From NCBI GenBank assembly GCA_034401795.1, contig CM067369.1:86189129-86253128 (forward strand): a stretch of 64,000 nucleotides of DNA, read 5' to 3'. The stretch comes from Chaetoderma sp. LZ-2023a. Taxonomy: Eukaryota; Mollusca; Caudofoveata; Chaetodermatida; Chaetodermatidae. The position numbers and the translations under genes are program-made. Numbering within the stretch: the first letter of the stretch is position 1; every line of letters begins with the position of its first letter. The notes beneath the pieces are model-generated. The model saw only the letters and a list, made by a program, of their open reading frames with translations, searched no databases and was not told where the DNA came from. This document shows, one piece after another, positions 12,601-26,643 of the stretch.

Positions 12601-15600
12601 TGTGTGTGTGTGCGGATCGCGAGCCAGACACCCGCATTAGGCGTCAATATGTCTATAGTGGTTGGAAGGCTCATGCGTTTCGTCGAGGCTTGTCGAGGTG
12701 TGACGTCAGAGAGTCTGGTCCTTACATGCCGGAGTGGTGGGATTTTCCGCCAAAAAATGTCTTTGGCACCAGTCTGGACTCCCGTACCAAGGGAGCCAGA
12801 CAAGTTAGAAGCCATTCAAAAGGAAGTGACAGGTTTGCTTCTGAAGGGAGCAATAAAACCAGCAAACCAGAACATTCAAGGCTTCTATTCAAACATGTTC
12901 CTTGTTCCCAAGAGCACAGGGGGGTGAAGACCCATTCTCAATCTCATTAAATTGGTTTATCCATACGCCTCGGTTTCAGATGGAAACTCCGAGGTTGGTA
13001 ATGGCAGGATTGAGGAAGGGAATGTGGTTTGTATCAATCGATCTGAAAGATGCATATTTCCACATTCCAATTAACAGGAGTTGTCACAGGTTTCTGAGAT
13101 TTGCGTTTCGGAATCAGGTATGGGAGTTTGTAGTCCTCCCATTCGGCCTGTCGACAGCTCCACGGGCTTTCACCAGAGTGGTCCTTGCGGTGACAGCGTT
13201 TCTCAGAAGGGAGAACGTGGCACTTCACACCTACATAGACGATTGGCTTATCAAGGCAGACACGCCAGCCAAGTTAGAGGTGGATACTGCTCTGACTCTG
13301 AAGTTACTTTCAGATCTAGGCTGGATAGTCAACAAGGAGAAATTCGAATTGACACCCACTCAACATTTCGTTTATTTGGGGATGTGATTCGATCTCGAGG
13401 AGGGCAGGGTTTACCCGTCAGAGCCCAGTGTGGTGTCTCTGTTAGCCATCCTCAAGAGTTTTCGATTGGGAAACCACATTTAGGCGAGGCGGTTTCTTCA
13501 GATGCTGGGCATCATGGTCTCCATGGAGCAGGTAATCCCGTACACTGCTCTGATGCGAAGACCTATCCAGTTGTATCTGATGTCTCTGTGGAAACAGAGA
13601 ACAGAACCCCTGTCAAAGCTGGTGCCAGTTTTGGAGCCGTTAATGTCGCATCTTGTATGGTGGAAAAAGCGTCAGAATCTCCTAGTAGCAGTTTCGCTGC
13701 ACCTGCCCCACCCCTAGCTGTCCGTGTACATGGATGCATCGCTGGAGGGGTGGGGGGGGGCCTGGTTTCGGGCACATGGACTCTCCAGGAGAGCCAGCTG
13801 CATATAAATCTGTTGGAAATGATGGCAGTGGAACTGGCATTGGAAAAGTTTCTTCCAAAAGTCAGGGGTAAGACGATATTGATACGGTCGGACACCTCTA
13901 CAGTAGTATCATACATAAATCGCCAAGGCGGGACCAAGTCACCCACACTATGTATGATAGTGTGGCACTTGATTCAATGGTGCAGGAATTACTCGGTTGT
14001 TTTGAAAGCAGCTCACATTCCTGGGCGATTGAACATTCTGGCGGATGCTTTGTCTCGCAGACAGAGGATTCTGCCAACAGAATGGTCTCTCAACCCTCCA
14101 GTTCTTCACAGGATCTTCGAGCATTGGGGCAAACCCAACGTGGACTTGTTCGCCACAAAGGAAAACCCTTGAATCATGACTTATGTCTTGCCGATTCCAG
14201 ATCCAGATGCCATCCATACAGACGATCTGGCGATAAGCTGGAGAGGGATGCACGCTTACGCGTACCCACCCACCATTCTTTTGCCGAAGGTATTGGTGAA
14301 GATCAGAGAGTAACTGTGCATGGTCCTGCTAATAGCGCCATTTTGGCCCAGCAGGTCGTGGTTGATGGATCTTCTAGATCTGCTGGTGGACAATCCAGGG
14401 CAGTTACCCGAGATTCCGAACATAATCTCCCAGGCCAAGGGACGCTTCCTACACGAGCGTCCCGAAATGTTCAAATTGACTGCGTGGATGTTATCTAACA
14501 ACGTTCCACATCGGAAGGTTTTTCTCGACAAGCTGCGAAATTCATCGCAGCTGCGAGAAGGAGGTCAACCTTCAAGTCATATAACAACACGGTTAACAGA
14601 TTTGCAGACTGGTGTGAAGGAAAGGGCATTAATACCTTTCAATCCACTGTTCAGAAAATAGCAGACTCTCTGTGAGCTGTTCTATTCAGGACTGGCTCCT
14701 GTCACAATTGCTGGATACAAGTCAGCTTTGGCATCAGTTATCCCTTGTCTAGCCAACAGGGATAGTCCAGAGGTGGCCCAGTTAAATGTGATTGTGAAGG
14801 GAATGAGCAATCTCCGACCGAGACAACCGGTAGTCATTCCAGCCTGGAGTCTATCTTTAGTGCTTAATGTACTGGCCACGCACCCTTTCGAACCGTTGCG
14901 TTCGGCTAGTCTAAAGCATTTGACTCTAAAGGCGGTCTTTCTATTGACAGCTTCCTCAGCTAGAAGGCGCAGTGAGATTCATACGCTTTCAGCAGAGAGG
15001 GACCGATTTATTGTCTCTGCAGAGGGTCTACGTCTACTGCCAAGAGCAGAGTTTATGTCAAAGAATCAATCTGAGATATCCCCGCAAACCGATCATTATA
15101 CCGAAACTAACTATGTTTGATCGTGATGCCAGTGTCTGGTGCCCAGTCCGTGCTTTGACTAAGTACAAAAGATGGACAGACTCGTTACGGTCGAATGATA
15201 GACATCTGTGGATCTGCCATAAGAAGCCATATGGCGCCGCATCCATGGATTCTATCTCTCGTTGGGTAGTCGATTGTATTCAGATTACCCATGAGATTGC
15301 GACTGGGCACCAGGTGCAATGCGCAAGGGCACATGATGTTAGAGGAATAGCCGCCTCGACCGCCCTTTACAATGGTGTTCCATTAGAGGACATCATGGCT
15401 GTTGCACAATGGCACTGTGAGTCCTCTTTCACGGATTAGTATATGAGGGATATGTCAGACTCCGCCAATCCACTCGCTTTAGCTGTTTTGAAACGATAGT
15501 TAAACGACCACACTGCAATTCTCCATTTTTGGCATTTGTAAGCAAGAATTAGGAAGCAGACATGGTCAAGCGAGAGGATGTCAACCAGATTGTGTCACTG

Positions 15601-18600
15601 ATGGCCGGACGAGTGATTGGTTGAAGGCTCCACGTTTGGAATCCAAATATCATGAGGTAATTCAAGATTGAGAGTTTTTTGTATTATGTGTATATATCAT
15701 GTTCATTCATCTTATATATTCATGCTCATTCCCAGGCTGATATATGCAAAGAGCAGTTAACCCCCCTTAGCATATTTGTGTTTTCAGGCGAGATACATGT
15801 TCGTGAGTTCTCCCTTTTCTTAGGAGAAAAAATGTGTGGGGGTGGGGGTGGGGGTGGGGGCAGTGATGCGAATGTGATTCGGTTCCGTTAACTTGATGGT
15901 CCTTTTAGGCCTCCTTTTGTCAAGTTTAAGTCTAAGCTCTTTCTCCAAGGGGCAAAAGTAGCAATTGATGGCTTGCCCCTTCCCACCGGGTTACTGTCTA
16001 AATCTGATGTATATCAGAAGTAATAGAATGGTGAGTATTGATCGAAGGAGAATGAAGGAAATTCCAATTTCCCTTTCTCCGAGATCTAACAATACTTACC
16101 ATTCTATTACGGACCCTGCCTCCCAGCCCCACGGAGGTAAGCCATGGGTATCTCTTGTTTGGTGGCTATGCAAACAATATGAGCTTCATGGCAAATGGGT
16201 ACTCGGATGTTGGGAGCCGAGTACCCGGTTCCAGGAGCCGGTAAAGCTTATTAAGTCTATAGTCCTATGGCCAGCTATCCAAGATATCAGAAGTAATAGA
16301 ATGGTGAGTATTGTTAGATCTTGGAGAAAGGAAAATTGAAATTTCCTTCATTCTTTAACCTTTGACCCGAAAATCTGCAGACTTCTTCATGACCGCAATC
16401 AATGGTAACATTCTAGCCGAGTATGGTAGTTCTCCGATAGAAAACTGTAGGCGGCTTAAATATCCATACTGGAAAGTGCAATGCATTTTCAATACAATCT
16501 TTTTGGACACAGAAAAGTAGGTTGCTCGAAAACCATTCAATGCATGCCCCAAAATGACTATGTTTGGAGTTGATCACCTATTAATGTATGATTTTAGCTA
16601 TACCCCACCCATTTCTAACTAAGTTCCACCCACGCTTTGTGTGTGTTGGGATCAATCGATCTCTTCACTCTGAATCAAAATTTTCAGAAAACTATACACT
16701 AGTAAGTTGTTGAATATTTTAAAACTAATTTGTCTGGGTGCAACAGAATGTTTATTAAGTAGTAAAGACAATTTGTACAAGACTTGGACTATTAAGCGTT
16801 TTTGATGGACTAAATCGCCTTATTCATGGCATAATTGATTATGATGTCAGCCAACATGTGACGTTGATTATGACATCATATGATTGATCGACCCTCGCCC
16901 TCCAATTTTTGTGACAATGTAAATTTATATATGCTTTATTAATTTTCGGGATTTTCAGGATTTCTTTAAAACATGACCAATTTTGTGTTATACCGTAGCG
17001 TAAGGTCACATACTTTCGTGTCATTAAATTTGAACCGAATCAGACCTGTAGTTTAAGAATTTGATTTGATCAGGAACCAGGTTGTTTAATCTGGGTTGTG
17101 ATCGAAGTCCGGAAGATCTTTTGTTGTATTGAGTATAATCGTTTGCACAATTATAAAATATTCTCTTGAACTTAATGGAAATGATATACATTTATATGCG
17201 TATGTCTGCTTTTAGGTATAAATGGATTGGTGGCACTTGAAAACATTAATCCAAATTTCTACGAGTTTGAAAAGACGTTGTTCAGTGAGTCATCAAAAAC
17301 ATTTGAGAGGACCATTCATAGTCAAGATGTCAACAAAAATATAGATAATGAAATAGCAAGATTCCTGTTGAAAATATCACCATATTTCCTCTTGAAGCCA
17401 GCACAGAAGACTATTGAATGGCTCATCTACAGGTGAGGTCTGACATTAACACGTTAATGTCATGCTGGATAAAAACTGCTTCTCCTCAGTGGTCTTGAGG
17501 AATTTCCATTTGCAGGTTATAAGAATCCCATTTTGGTATAATTACAACTGGAACTAGATTGCTAATTCGATGACGCATCTTCGCAAATCCCCACAATCAC
17601 CACTTTAAACTTTTGACCCCACCCACCCACCCCCACAATCCACCTGAAAGGCGAAGCCAAATGTAAATGCCCTCCTGCACTCGGCAATCATATGGGTAAC
17701 TCACATGCTGAATTTGGTTGAATTCCATCCAACAGTGTCAGAGGAGTTGCGTTACAATCGATTTCTTGACATTTTGACCCCATCCTCCACCTACTCCTGG
17801 GGTTTGCAGCCAAATCTAAATGTGCTCATGCACATTGATATGGGTAACTCAAACACCAAATTTTGTTGAATTCCATCCAGTGGTTTCGGAGGCGTTGCAT
17901 TACAATCAATTTCTGCACCTTTAAGTTTAACCTTTTGTTCCCCCCCCCCCACACACACCCACTCCTGGGGGTGGAACCAAATGTACATGGCCTCTTGCAC
18001 TCCGCAATCGTGCATGTATGAGTATCTAACAAATTTGGTTGAATTCTGTCTAACGGTTTCATATGGGTGACTAACATACCAAATTTGGTTAAGTTTAGTT
18101 TAGTCTAGTGGTTTCAAAGGAGTTGCGTTTTAATTGATTTTACCTTTTAACCCTGCCCCCAAGGGCTGCAGGGGGTGGTGGAGGTGGAGCTAAGTCTAAA
18201 TGTGCTCTTGCACTCCGAACTCATATGGGTAACATAATACCTAATTTGGTTGAATTCCATCTGCGTGTGCACACATTTGTTCAAAAAACGTGTGGATAAT
18301 GACTAGCTCGATAACTAATTCACATTCAGTAAGAATAAACTTACAATGATAATGATCAATCCCTTGAATTTGTGGAAGAAAATTTCAATTTTGTCATAGG
18401 AAATATCCATTTGGAGACCAAGAGAAGACTATTTTTGAAAATTTACCACTGGAATTCCAGTGGTAAATTTTCAAAAATAGTCTTCTCTTGGTCTGCAAAT
18501 GGACATTTCTCAGCGCCACTGCGGAGGCCATATTTTGATGATATGAGTGTTAAAGGGTTAAAGAAGAGACTGGAGTTGTCAGACATGTAACTATATCCAT

Positions 18601-21600
18601 ACCTCTGCGTTTTTTACCCATGCGTGTTATAACTGCATTGTTAACGGCATGCATGGAACTATTATGTCATTTTTGATGAGTGAGCTATCTATATGATGTT
18701 TAGTGGCATGTAAACACATGCTTGTAGATAATAAAGCATCTTAATGAGAACTTAGCATCACAACTGATTATTTTCAGTTTAAGATATTTATTTGCTTTCT
18801 TTGCCTGTTTAGGCTAATCAGCAAAAATTACATGAGACAATCAATATAAATTACAGTAATTAGTATTTATGCATATATACATGATAAAATATTAATAATT
18901 ACTATAGGCTGAGAGAATGGACCTTTCGAAGTTTATCCATTGATCATATGACGTCATAATCAACTACGTGACGTGTAAGATGATGTCAAAATCATGCCGT
19001 CATGAATGCCTCGATATAGCCAGTCTATAACGATTAATAGTCTGACACGTTGTACGAATTGCATGTCTAAACTTATAGATCTCGGTACAGGTAGGTGCCC
19101 TACGAAGCAGAAAGCGAGAGATATGTGTCACTTTTCCGATGGCAACGATTTCAACAATGTTAAGTTTTTTCATCTAGCAAAACTTCTCAGCTTATATTTC
19201 AGGATCAGTTAATCCTATTGCAACAAAACTTGGCTATGTGGTTGTTTATACTGTTAGGAAACAACGTGATGTTACTGAGGTCACAAGGTCAAAGGTCAAG
19301 GTCACTATGACCTTGATACAAAACTTCAATGTTAAGTTTTTGCGGCTAGCAAAACTTCTCGGAATATCTTTCAGGATTGATTAATCCTATTGGGAACAAA
19401 ACTTGAATACGTGGTTGCCTATAATGTTAGGAAGTAGCATGCTGACACTGAAGTCACAATGTCGAAGGTCACAGTCATTCTGACTTCTACAAAACTTGAG
19501 TATACAGGATGATGACATGGATGTCACCAGGTTAGAGGATAAGGTCATTCTGACCTTGTTATTTGACCTTTGCTTTTTCAATTTTAAGTTTTTACGTTTA
19601 GCAAATTATATACATATATATATATGAGAATTACTTGATCTCAACTTGGTCACATGGTCCCCTATAAAGTAAGGAAGCTACGTGCTGATAGTAACATCAC
19701 TAGATCCAAGGCCAAGTTCATCATAGCCTTGATATTTCACCTTTGTCATGTCTATATTTCCAATATTAAGGTTTTTTGTTTGCGTATACGGTATATTTTA
19801 GGATTGCTTAATCGTACTGTAACCAAACTTGGTCAAATAGTTTCATATACCATACCGAGGCATGATGATGTTAGTGAGCTCATTAGATCAAAGGTCCAGG
19901 TAATTCGAATATTGCTCCTTGACCTCTGCTTTTTCAACCTTAAGTTTTTCCATTCAGCGAATCATTTATATTTCAGGATTGGTTAATCCTATTGGAACTA
20001 AACTTGAATACATCATTCATGATTATTTATAATGTTAGGAAGCCACTTGATAACACAGAGGTCACAAGGTGACAAAGAAGAGACAGGCGAGACATTTAAT
20101 TCCGCAGAATTCTTGTTGTTTGTTGGTTCATTTTGCTGTTTTACTTTCTTTCTGAAACAAACCTTTGCATGAATTGGCTGCTAATGGTCTATGGGATGAG
20201 ACAACAGATATGATTTTTGTAAAGGAATATGTATTGTCTTGATATGTTATTGGAAAATGCCCAGCATTTTGAGGGGCAGCACATCTGCATTTTGGGAACA
20301 TCAAGGGAAATTGTTACAGAATCGTTTTTGCTTTAGCTTGAAAGAGTCAAAAGCCATGCCGAATTTTGGGTTGATTTGTTACGTTTCTTCAACAGTATTC
20401 GCCAAATTGTCGAGCAGCATTCTGAGGGGAAAGCGCATTTTCATGTGTAGAATTTAACCTTTAAAAGAAATTAAAAAAAATATTTTTTGTGTCGACCCCC
20501 ATATGCAGTCTCTGTTAATAAATAACCTTCATCATAGTCTAATTTATTGTTAACATCTATCTGGTGATTTCCATGTCATTTTAAAAGTGCACCGGCATTC
20601 TGAGGGACCTGTACATATATTTTATAAATTGATTTAAATATTATTCTTTTCTACTTTTTATACCCCGCCAAAAAAATTGGCGGTTTATGTGATGGCATGG
20701 TCCGAGTGGACGGGCGGCAAAGTGGTTTCCAGATGATAACTGTTACCGTTCGTCAGATCACTGTGAAACTAGAGCTGGGCGGTATTTAGGCTTGCACGAT
20801 TATCCGATATTCTCGATTTTTTTTCCCCCATGGTTTTTAGCTCACCTAGGTTAGCTTATACAATTGCGATTTGTCTGTCGCCTGCCATCTGTCAACAATT
20901 GAGGCCTGTTTCGCCATTTGGTGATAGATTCAAACCAAATTTTGCGGATATGTTCCTTTTGGCGATATCTATTTGGGCTATGAAGATGAAGAGGCCACTC
21001 CCACAAATAGCAGAGTTATAGCCCTTGCTATATTTGCAAAGTACTGAAGCCTATGGGGAAAATATGTTTGTGGCACATTTCGGCATTTATCAAAGTATTA
21101 AAACCAAATTTGGCAAATATGTTCCTTTAGGCAATATCTATCGAGGCTATGAAGATGAAGTGGCCCCGCCCACAAATAGCAGATACAGCAGTTATGGCCC
21201 TTGCTATATTTTCAATGTATTGAAGCCTATGAGGAAAACACGTTTGTGGCACGTTTCGTCATTTATTAATTGATTAAAACCAAATTTGATGGTTCCTTTA
21301 GGCAATATCTATTTGGACTATAAGGATGAAGTTGCCACACCTTAAAACAAGTGCCATAACTGTGGTTCATTAATACGTTTTTAAGTATTGAAGCCTATGG
21401 GGAAAATAGATTTGTGGCACGTTTGGTCATTTATCGATGGATTAAAACCCAATTCGGCAGATATGATCCTTTAGGCAATATCTATTTGGGCTAGGAAGAT
21501 GAAGTGGCCACACCCACAAATAGCAGAGTTATGTCCCTTGCTCTATTTTCAAAGTATTGAAGCCTATGGGGAAAATATGTTTGTTGCACTTTTTGTCATT

Positions 21601-24600
21601 TATTGATGGATTAGAACTAAATTTAGTAGATATGTTCCTTTAGATAACATCTATTGGAGCTATAAATATGAAGTGACCACACCCTTAAATAAGGGCCATA
21701 GCTCAGGTTCATTGAGGTGTTTTTAAGTGTTGAGGCATGTGGGGAAAACATGTGTTTTTGCCAATTGTTGATAGATTAAAATCAAATTTAGCAGATATGT
21801 TCCGTCAGTCTATTTGAGGTATGGATATAAAGAGTATGCATTTTAAAACTGTGGTTCATTAAGTCTTAAACTATTGAAACCTTTGGTGAAAATCCATTTG
21901 TTTTGTCAATTGTTGATGGATTAAAATCAAATTTAGCAGATATGTTTCTTCAGTCAAACATCTATTTGGACTATTAATATAAAGAGGCGGCACCTTTAAA
22001 CAGGGGACATAACTCTGCATTTGTGATGGGTTACAAAACATAACATAAAATAGACTTTGCATATAGTGTAAGATTTCTATTTTTTATTTTCAGATGGCAT
22101 TATGATTCACAGACCCACATGGTAAAATCTGAGAACAGAACTTATTTTCAAAGTGCTTTATATTCTCTACCATAACACAGTGTACCAATAGTGAACTAAG
22201 TGAAGATGGCAGGGTTATCTCCCTGTTCTGTGGGTACCACGCTCAATCTGCAGGATGACTGCCATAAACTCCCCTATTCTCGTAAAACACATCTGATATC
22301 ACTAGAGAAATACTCACCAACTGAACTACAATTGCTACAGCGAAGCACTACCGTAGCATCTTTAACTGCATCCCTATCACTACTAGTTTCACAGCTATGC
22401 GATTTGGTGGCAGCGGGCAAACTTTCCAACCGGGTATCACGATCCAATTAAACATTTTACACATAGTATCGGCTTGTTCACTATTAATAGATCGTAACTT
22501 TCTTTTTACTGGCTTAACATGTGTTTTAAATGGATCAAAACAGTTCATCTGAAGGCATCCAATCAGTTACCCAAGTATCAGACATCATAATCCAATATGT
22601 CACATGTTTGCTCTATCACAAAAATAGACTTGTGTGATGAATTTACAACTTAATAAACTTTCTGTTGAGTATTTTGCAAATAATTTGACTGCAAATTGTT
22701 ACGGCCATAGGCAGCAACAGCGCCAAATCAAATTGCTTTCAAAAGATTCAACAGCTTACATGCAGTTACCGTCAAATTTTAATTTTGGGAAGTCAGATTT
22801 CAAAATTTCAAATCGATTCCAACATGTGTAAAAATTTGGGTGGTGCTTAGCTAAAAATGGCCGAAGCATAGCAAGAAATGGATCCCTCATTTGGATAAAC
22901 AACCACTATAGCAGATAATCTGGCTCAACTCAAGCACAAAAGCTGCTTCATATAATAGTTAACATTAAATAATCTTTACTAGTGGGTCATTCCGTGTCAA
23001 GACAACCGATGGTTGTTGCATGACCAATTCAGATTTCCAAGATTCTTTGTGTAGTGGTACAGTAGTATGTTTTAGGAGATCCTGGACAATTTCAGGAAGA
23101 TAACCCTGCCATCTTCACTTAGTTCACTATTGGTACACTGTGTTATGGTAGCGAATATAAAGCACTTTGAAAATAAAAGTTCTGTTCTCAAATTTTACCA
23201 TGGGGGTCTGTGAACCATAATATCATCTGAAAATAAAAAATAGAAATATTACACTATGTGCAAAGTCTACTTTATGTTGTTTTGTAACTCATCACAAATG
23301 CCCACATTTCCCGGCTTTGTCCTTTTGAACCGACTCTAGGGGGGCAGAGTCAACTATAAGTGTCATCTCACAGTCCGTAATCATATCAGTAACTCACATT
23401 TAAAACATTCGGTTGAATTCCATCCAACGGTTTAGGAGATAATTGAGTGACTGACAGTTTTTAGGATATTTGACCTTTTGACCCAGCTCTGTTGACCCCC
23501 ATGGCATGGCACCAAAGATAGATGCTGCGTCGCAGAGTACAACAATGTATGAGTAACCCAAATACCAAATTTTGTTGAATTCCACCCAATAGTTTGGGAG
23601 GAGATAGCGTGACAGATGGATGGATGGACAGACAGACGGAGGAGATTACAATATCCATAAAAAACATTTTAAATGTGGTGATAACAATATTATTTGTTCA
23701 CATTGTTGACACTTTCAGACAGGAAAAATTAACTGATATACATACATAATTAACCTGTAATATCATAAAAATATACTCACAAATGGCAAAAATAACCCAT
23801 TTTGTTCCAAAAAATTTAATGGAAGGAAGAATGGAAGAAAATAGACTTTAGGATATGTTGTAGAGCACACGTAATGCTTTATTGTCTGTAAAGCACACGT
23901 TTCTTCCACCTATCCCACATGCTCATCCTGACAGTTGAGTATGGGATCATTTTCAGGTTGGGCCAATTTCAAGGGCCTATATTTAAAAAATGTTAAGAAC
24001 CACATATTTTTTCTTTTTTGTCTAAACTAACAAATATATATATATATATATGTAATTGACCCACCCATCAAGTATTAAGTTTGTAACTCTAACAGTTTTA
24101 ACATAATTGTAATCACTTTGTATAAATTCTCATTTTTAATGTTGCCTAGGTTACCAACACGAGCACAAAAATTATTATGCCTTGCATATTTCAAGAGGGT
24201 ACCTACATGTGACCAAGCACAAAGTTTTATTGGAATTGAATGCCAGCTTAAGAATTTGTAGAGCCTTGAAAATGCTACAAAATGACAATTGCTTCACATG
24301 TGGTGGACCCCCTTGCGGTTCTAGCGTCCATATCTACAAAAATATTGAGATTTGAGAGCTAAAATTTTGTAGGATTTCCTCAAACGTACTAATAATACAG
24401 CAAAGAGAGAATTATGATAATCTGAATCGGTCATGCAACAAAATTTCTGAAAATTGGTTGTCTTGACACAGAATGACCCAAATTTCATCTGCTCAGTCAA
24501 TAATGTCAGGGATGGCTGCCCTATTTGTCAATTGTACTTTTCCCATTGATCACCAGTATTTTGGCGGGATATTATGTAATGGCGCTGTCTGGACAGACGG

Positions 24601-26596
24601 TAGAGGGGTTTCTGCATGATAACTCTGTTACCATTTATCGGATCACTTTGAAACTTCATAGGGTGGTTGGACTAGGTCTGTAGAAGAAATCTTTCGAAAT
24701 TGACAATGATCCGAAATCCAAGATGGTCGCCAGCCACCGGTATATGGTGGCTGGACTAGGTCTGGAGAGGAAACTAATCGAAATTGACGAGAATCCAAAA
24801 TCAAAGATGGCTGCCAGCCAATGGTGTCCATCTTGAAAATTGGTTTCCAGATGATACATGTAACTCCATTACCGTTTATCGGATTGCTTTGAAACTTGAT
24901 AGGGTGGTTGGACTAGCTCTAAAGAAAGAAACTATTGAAGTCGATGATGATCATAAATCCAAGATGACCTCCAGCCGCAGGTGGCCATATTGAAAATTGA
25001 TTTCCCCATTTCTGTTTAGCGGATCGCTTCGAAACTTCATGGGATGACAGTATAGGTCTGATGAAAAAACTGATTGAAATTGTAGATGATCCGAAATCCA
25101 ATTTGGCACCCAGCCACCGGCTGCCATCTTGAAAATTGACTTCCAGGCAATAACTCCATAACTGTTTAGTGGATCACATTGAAACTTCATAGGATGACTT
25201 GTCTACTTCTGATAGCTCTCATTCATTGATTTGTCCTCATGTCATGGTATTATGCACCATTTGTGTAGCTCTTGTATTAGTGGTAATGATGATTGCCGCC
25301 TTGGTAAATAATGATAAGGACCATTGCCATCTGTCTATGGCAACGGTTATAGTTGCCTGATGGACCATTGATGCTTGTTGTGCATTAATTAATCTAAACA
25401 TGTTTACAGTTCTTTACCAGCTAGGTGAGCACTATGGCCCTTAGGCCATTTATTTGACACTATAGGCACCTATTTATCCATGCACTATTCAGATTTTATT
25501 GTTTATTTCTCAAATATGTCTCATTAACCACACGCCTACCATTGTGGACGGTAAGAGACGGTATGCACAGTATTTGGAAATGTCAATGGTCACAGTATCG
25601 GTACACGGTATACCGCAGTCCTCACGGTACTACCGTCAGACTGCCCAGCTCTATTTGAAACTGTATAGGATGGTTGGACTAGGTCTGGGGAAGAACGTAT
25701 CGAAATTAACAATGATGTGAAATCCAAGATGGCCACCAGCCACCGGCGTCGATCTTGAAAATTGGTTTCCAGATGATAACTCTGTTACCGGTTATTGGAT
25801 CGCTTTGAAACTTCATAGGGTGGTTGGACTATGTCTGGAGAAGAAACCTATTGAAATTGACAATTATCTGGATCGTTTTGAAACTTCATAGCATGGTTGG
25901 ACTAGCTCCTGGGGTGAAACCTCTCGAAAATAACAATGATCCGAAATCCAAGATGGCCACCAGCCACCGGCGTCGATCTTGAAAATTGGTTTCCAGATGA
26001 TAACTCTGTTACCGTTTATTGGATCGCTTTGAAACTTCATAGGGTGGTTGGACTATGTCTGGAGAAGAAACCTATTGAAATTGACAATTATCTGAACTCC
26101 AAGATGGCCGCCAGTCACTGGCTGCCATCATGAAAATTGGTTTCTGGATGCTATCTCCGTTACCGTTTATCGGATCGCTTTGAAACTTCATAGAGTGGTT
26201 GGACTATGTCTGTTGAAGAAATGTACCGGTATCGAAATTTAGGATAATCCGATATCCAATATGGCTGCCAGCCACTGGCAGCCATCTTGAAAATGGGTAT
26301 CTGGATGATAACTCAGTTACCGTTTATCGGATCGCTTTGAACCTTCTTAGGGTGATTAGACTAGGTCTGGAGAAGAAATCTATCAAAATTAACAATGATC
26401 CGAAATTCAAGATGGCCACCGGCGACCATCTTGAAAATTGTTTTCCGTACTATAACCCCCTTTAAGGGATCGCTTTGAAACTTCATAGGATAACTGCCTG
26501 AATCTTAGGAAGAAATCTGTATTTTAGGAAAGCTCTCATTCATTGGTTTGTGATCATGGCGAGGTATTATGCATCTTTTGCGAAGCTCTTTACTTC

Positions 26597-26643
<47 letters not shown>

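Larger units (their letters stand above)
9170..16354 (+). mobile_element. DIRS-type tyrosine-recombinase retroelement fossil, full length, broken
   Basis: About 7.2 kb in HEATR1 intron 1, same sense as the gene. It has the DIRS hallmarks: inverted (not direct) terminal repeats, an internal complementary region near the right end that matches both outer ends, and gag-like, reverse transcriptase, RNase H and tyrosine recombinase regions in the order usual for the family. No target duplication is expected or seen. The coding part is broken, with roughly eight interruptions, so it is an old, inactive copy. Confidence 0.92.
22982..24482. mobile_element. DNA transposon relic N with inverted ends, no transposase
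   Basis: The left end gggtcattccgtgtcaagac and right end gtcttgacacagaatgaccc are inverted repeats extending about 70 bp at lower identity. The interior includes the arm 23098-23301 and a family I insertion. I do not recognise the superfamily. Confidence 0.65.
20770..25653. mobile_element. hAT-like block (4.9 kb) inserted in a family E element, carrying other elements inside
   Basis: Both ends carry the perfect inverted motif TAGAGCTGGGC. The flanking 8-mers tgtgaaac (20762-20769) and tttgaaac (25654-25661) agree at 7 of 8 positions, as expected for a hAT target duplication. Subterminal GGTATACCG-type repeats near 25600 also resemble hAT interiors. No transposase survives. Inside are a hAT-like fragment, a tandem array, two copies of another transposon and a complete family E copy. 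The family name is inferred from terminal motifs. Confidence 0.7.

Noticed and set aside
22094-22143. Splice-like tattttcag followed by an open stretch that could continue HEATR1 codon 120
   Set aside because: It lies in the arm of transposon N and is mirrored at 23200. The exon at 26906 matches HEATR1 in the same phase.
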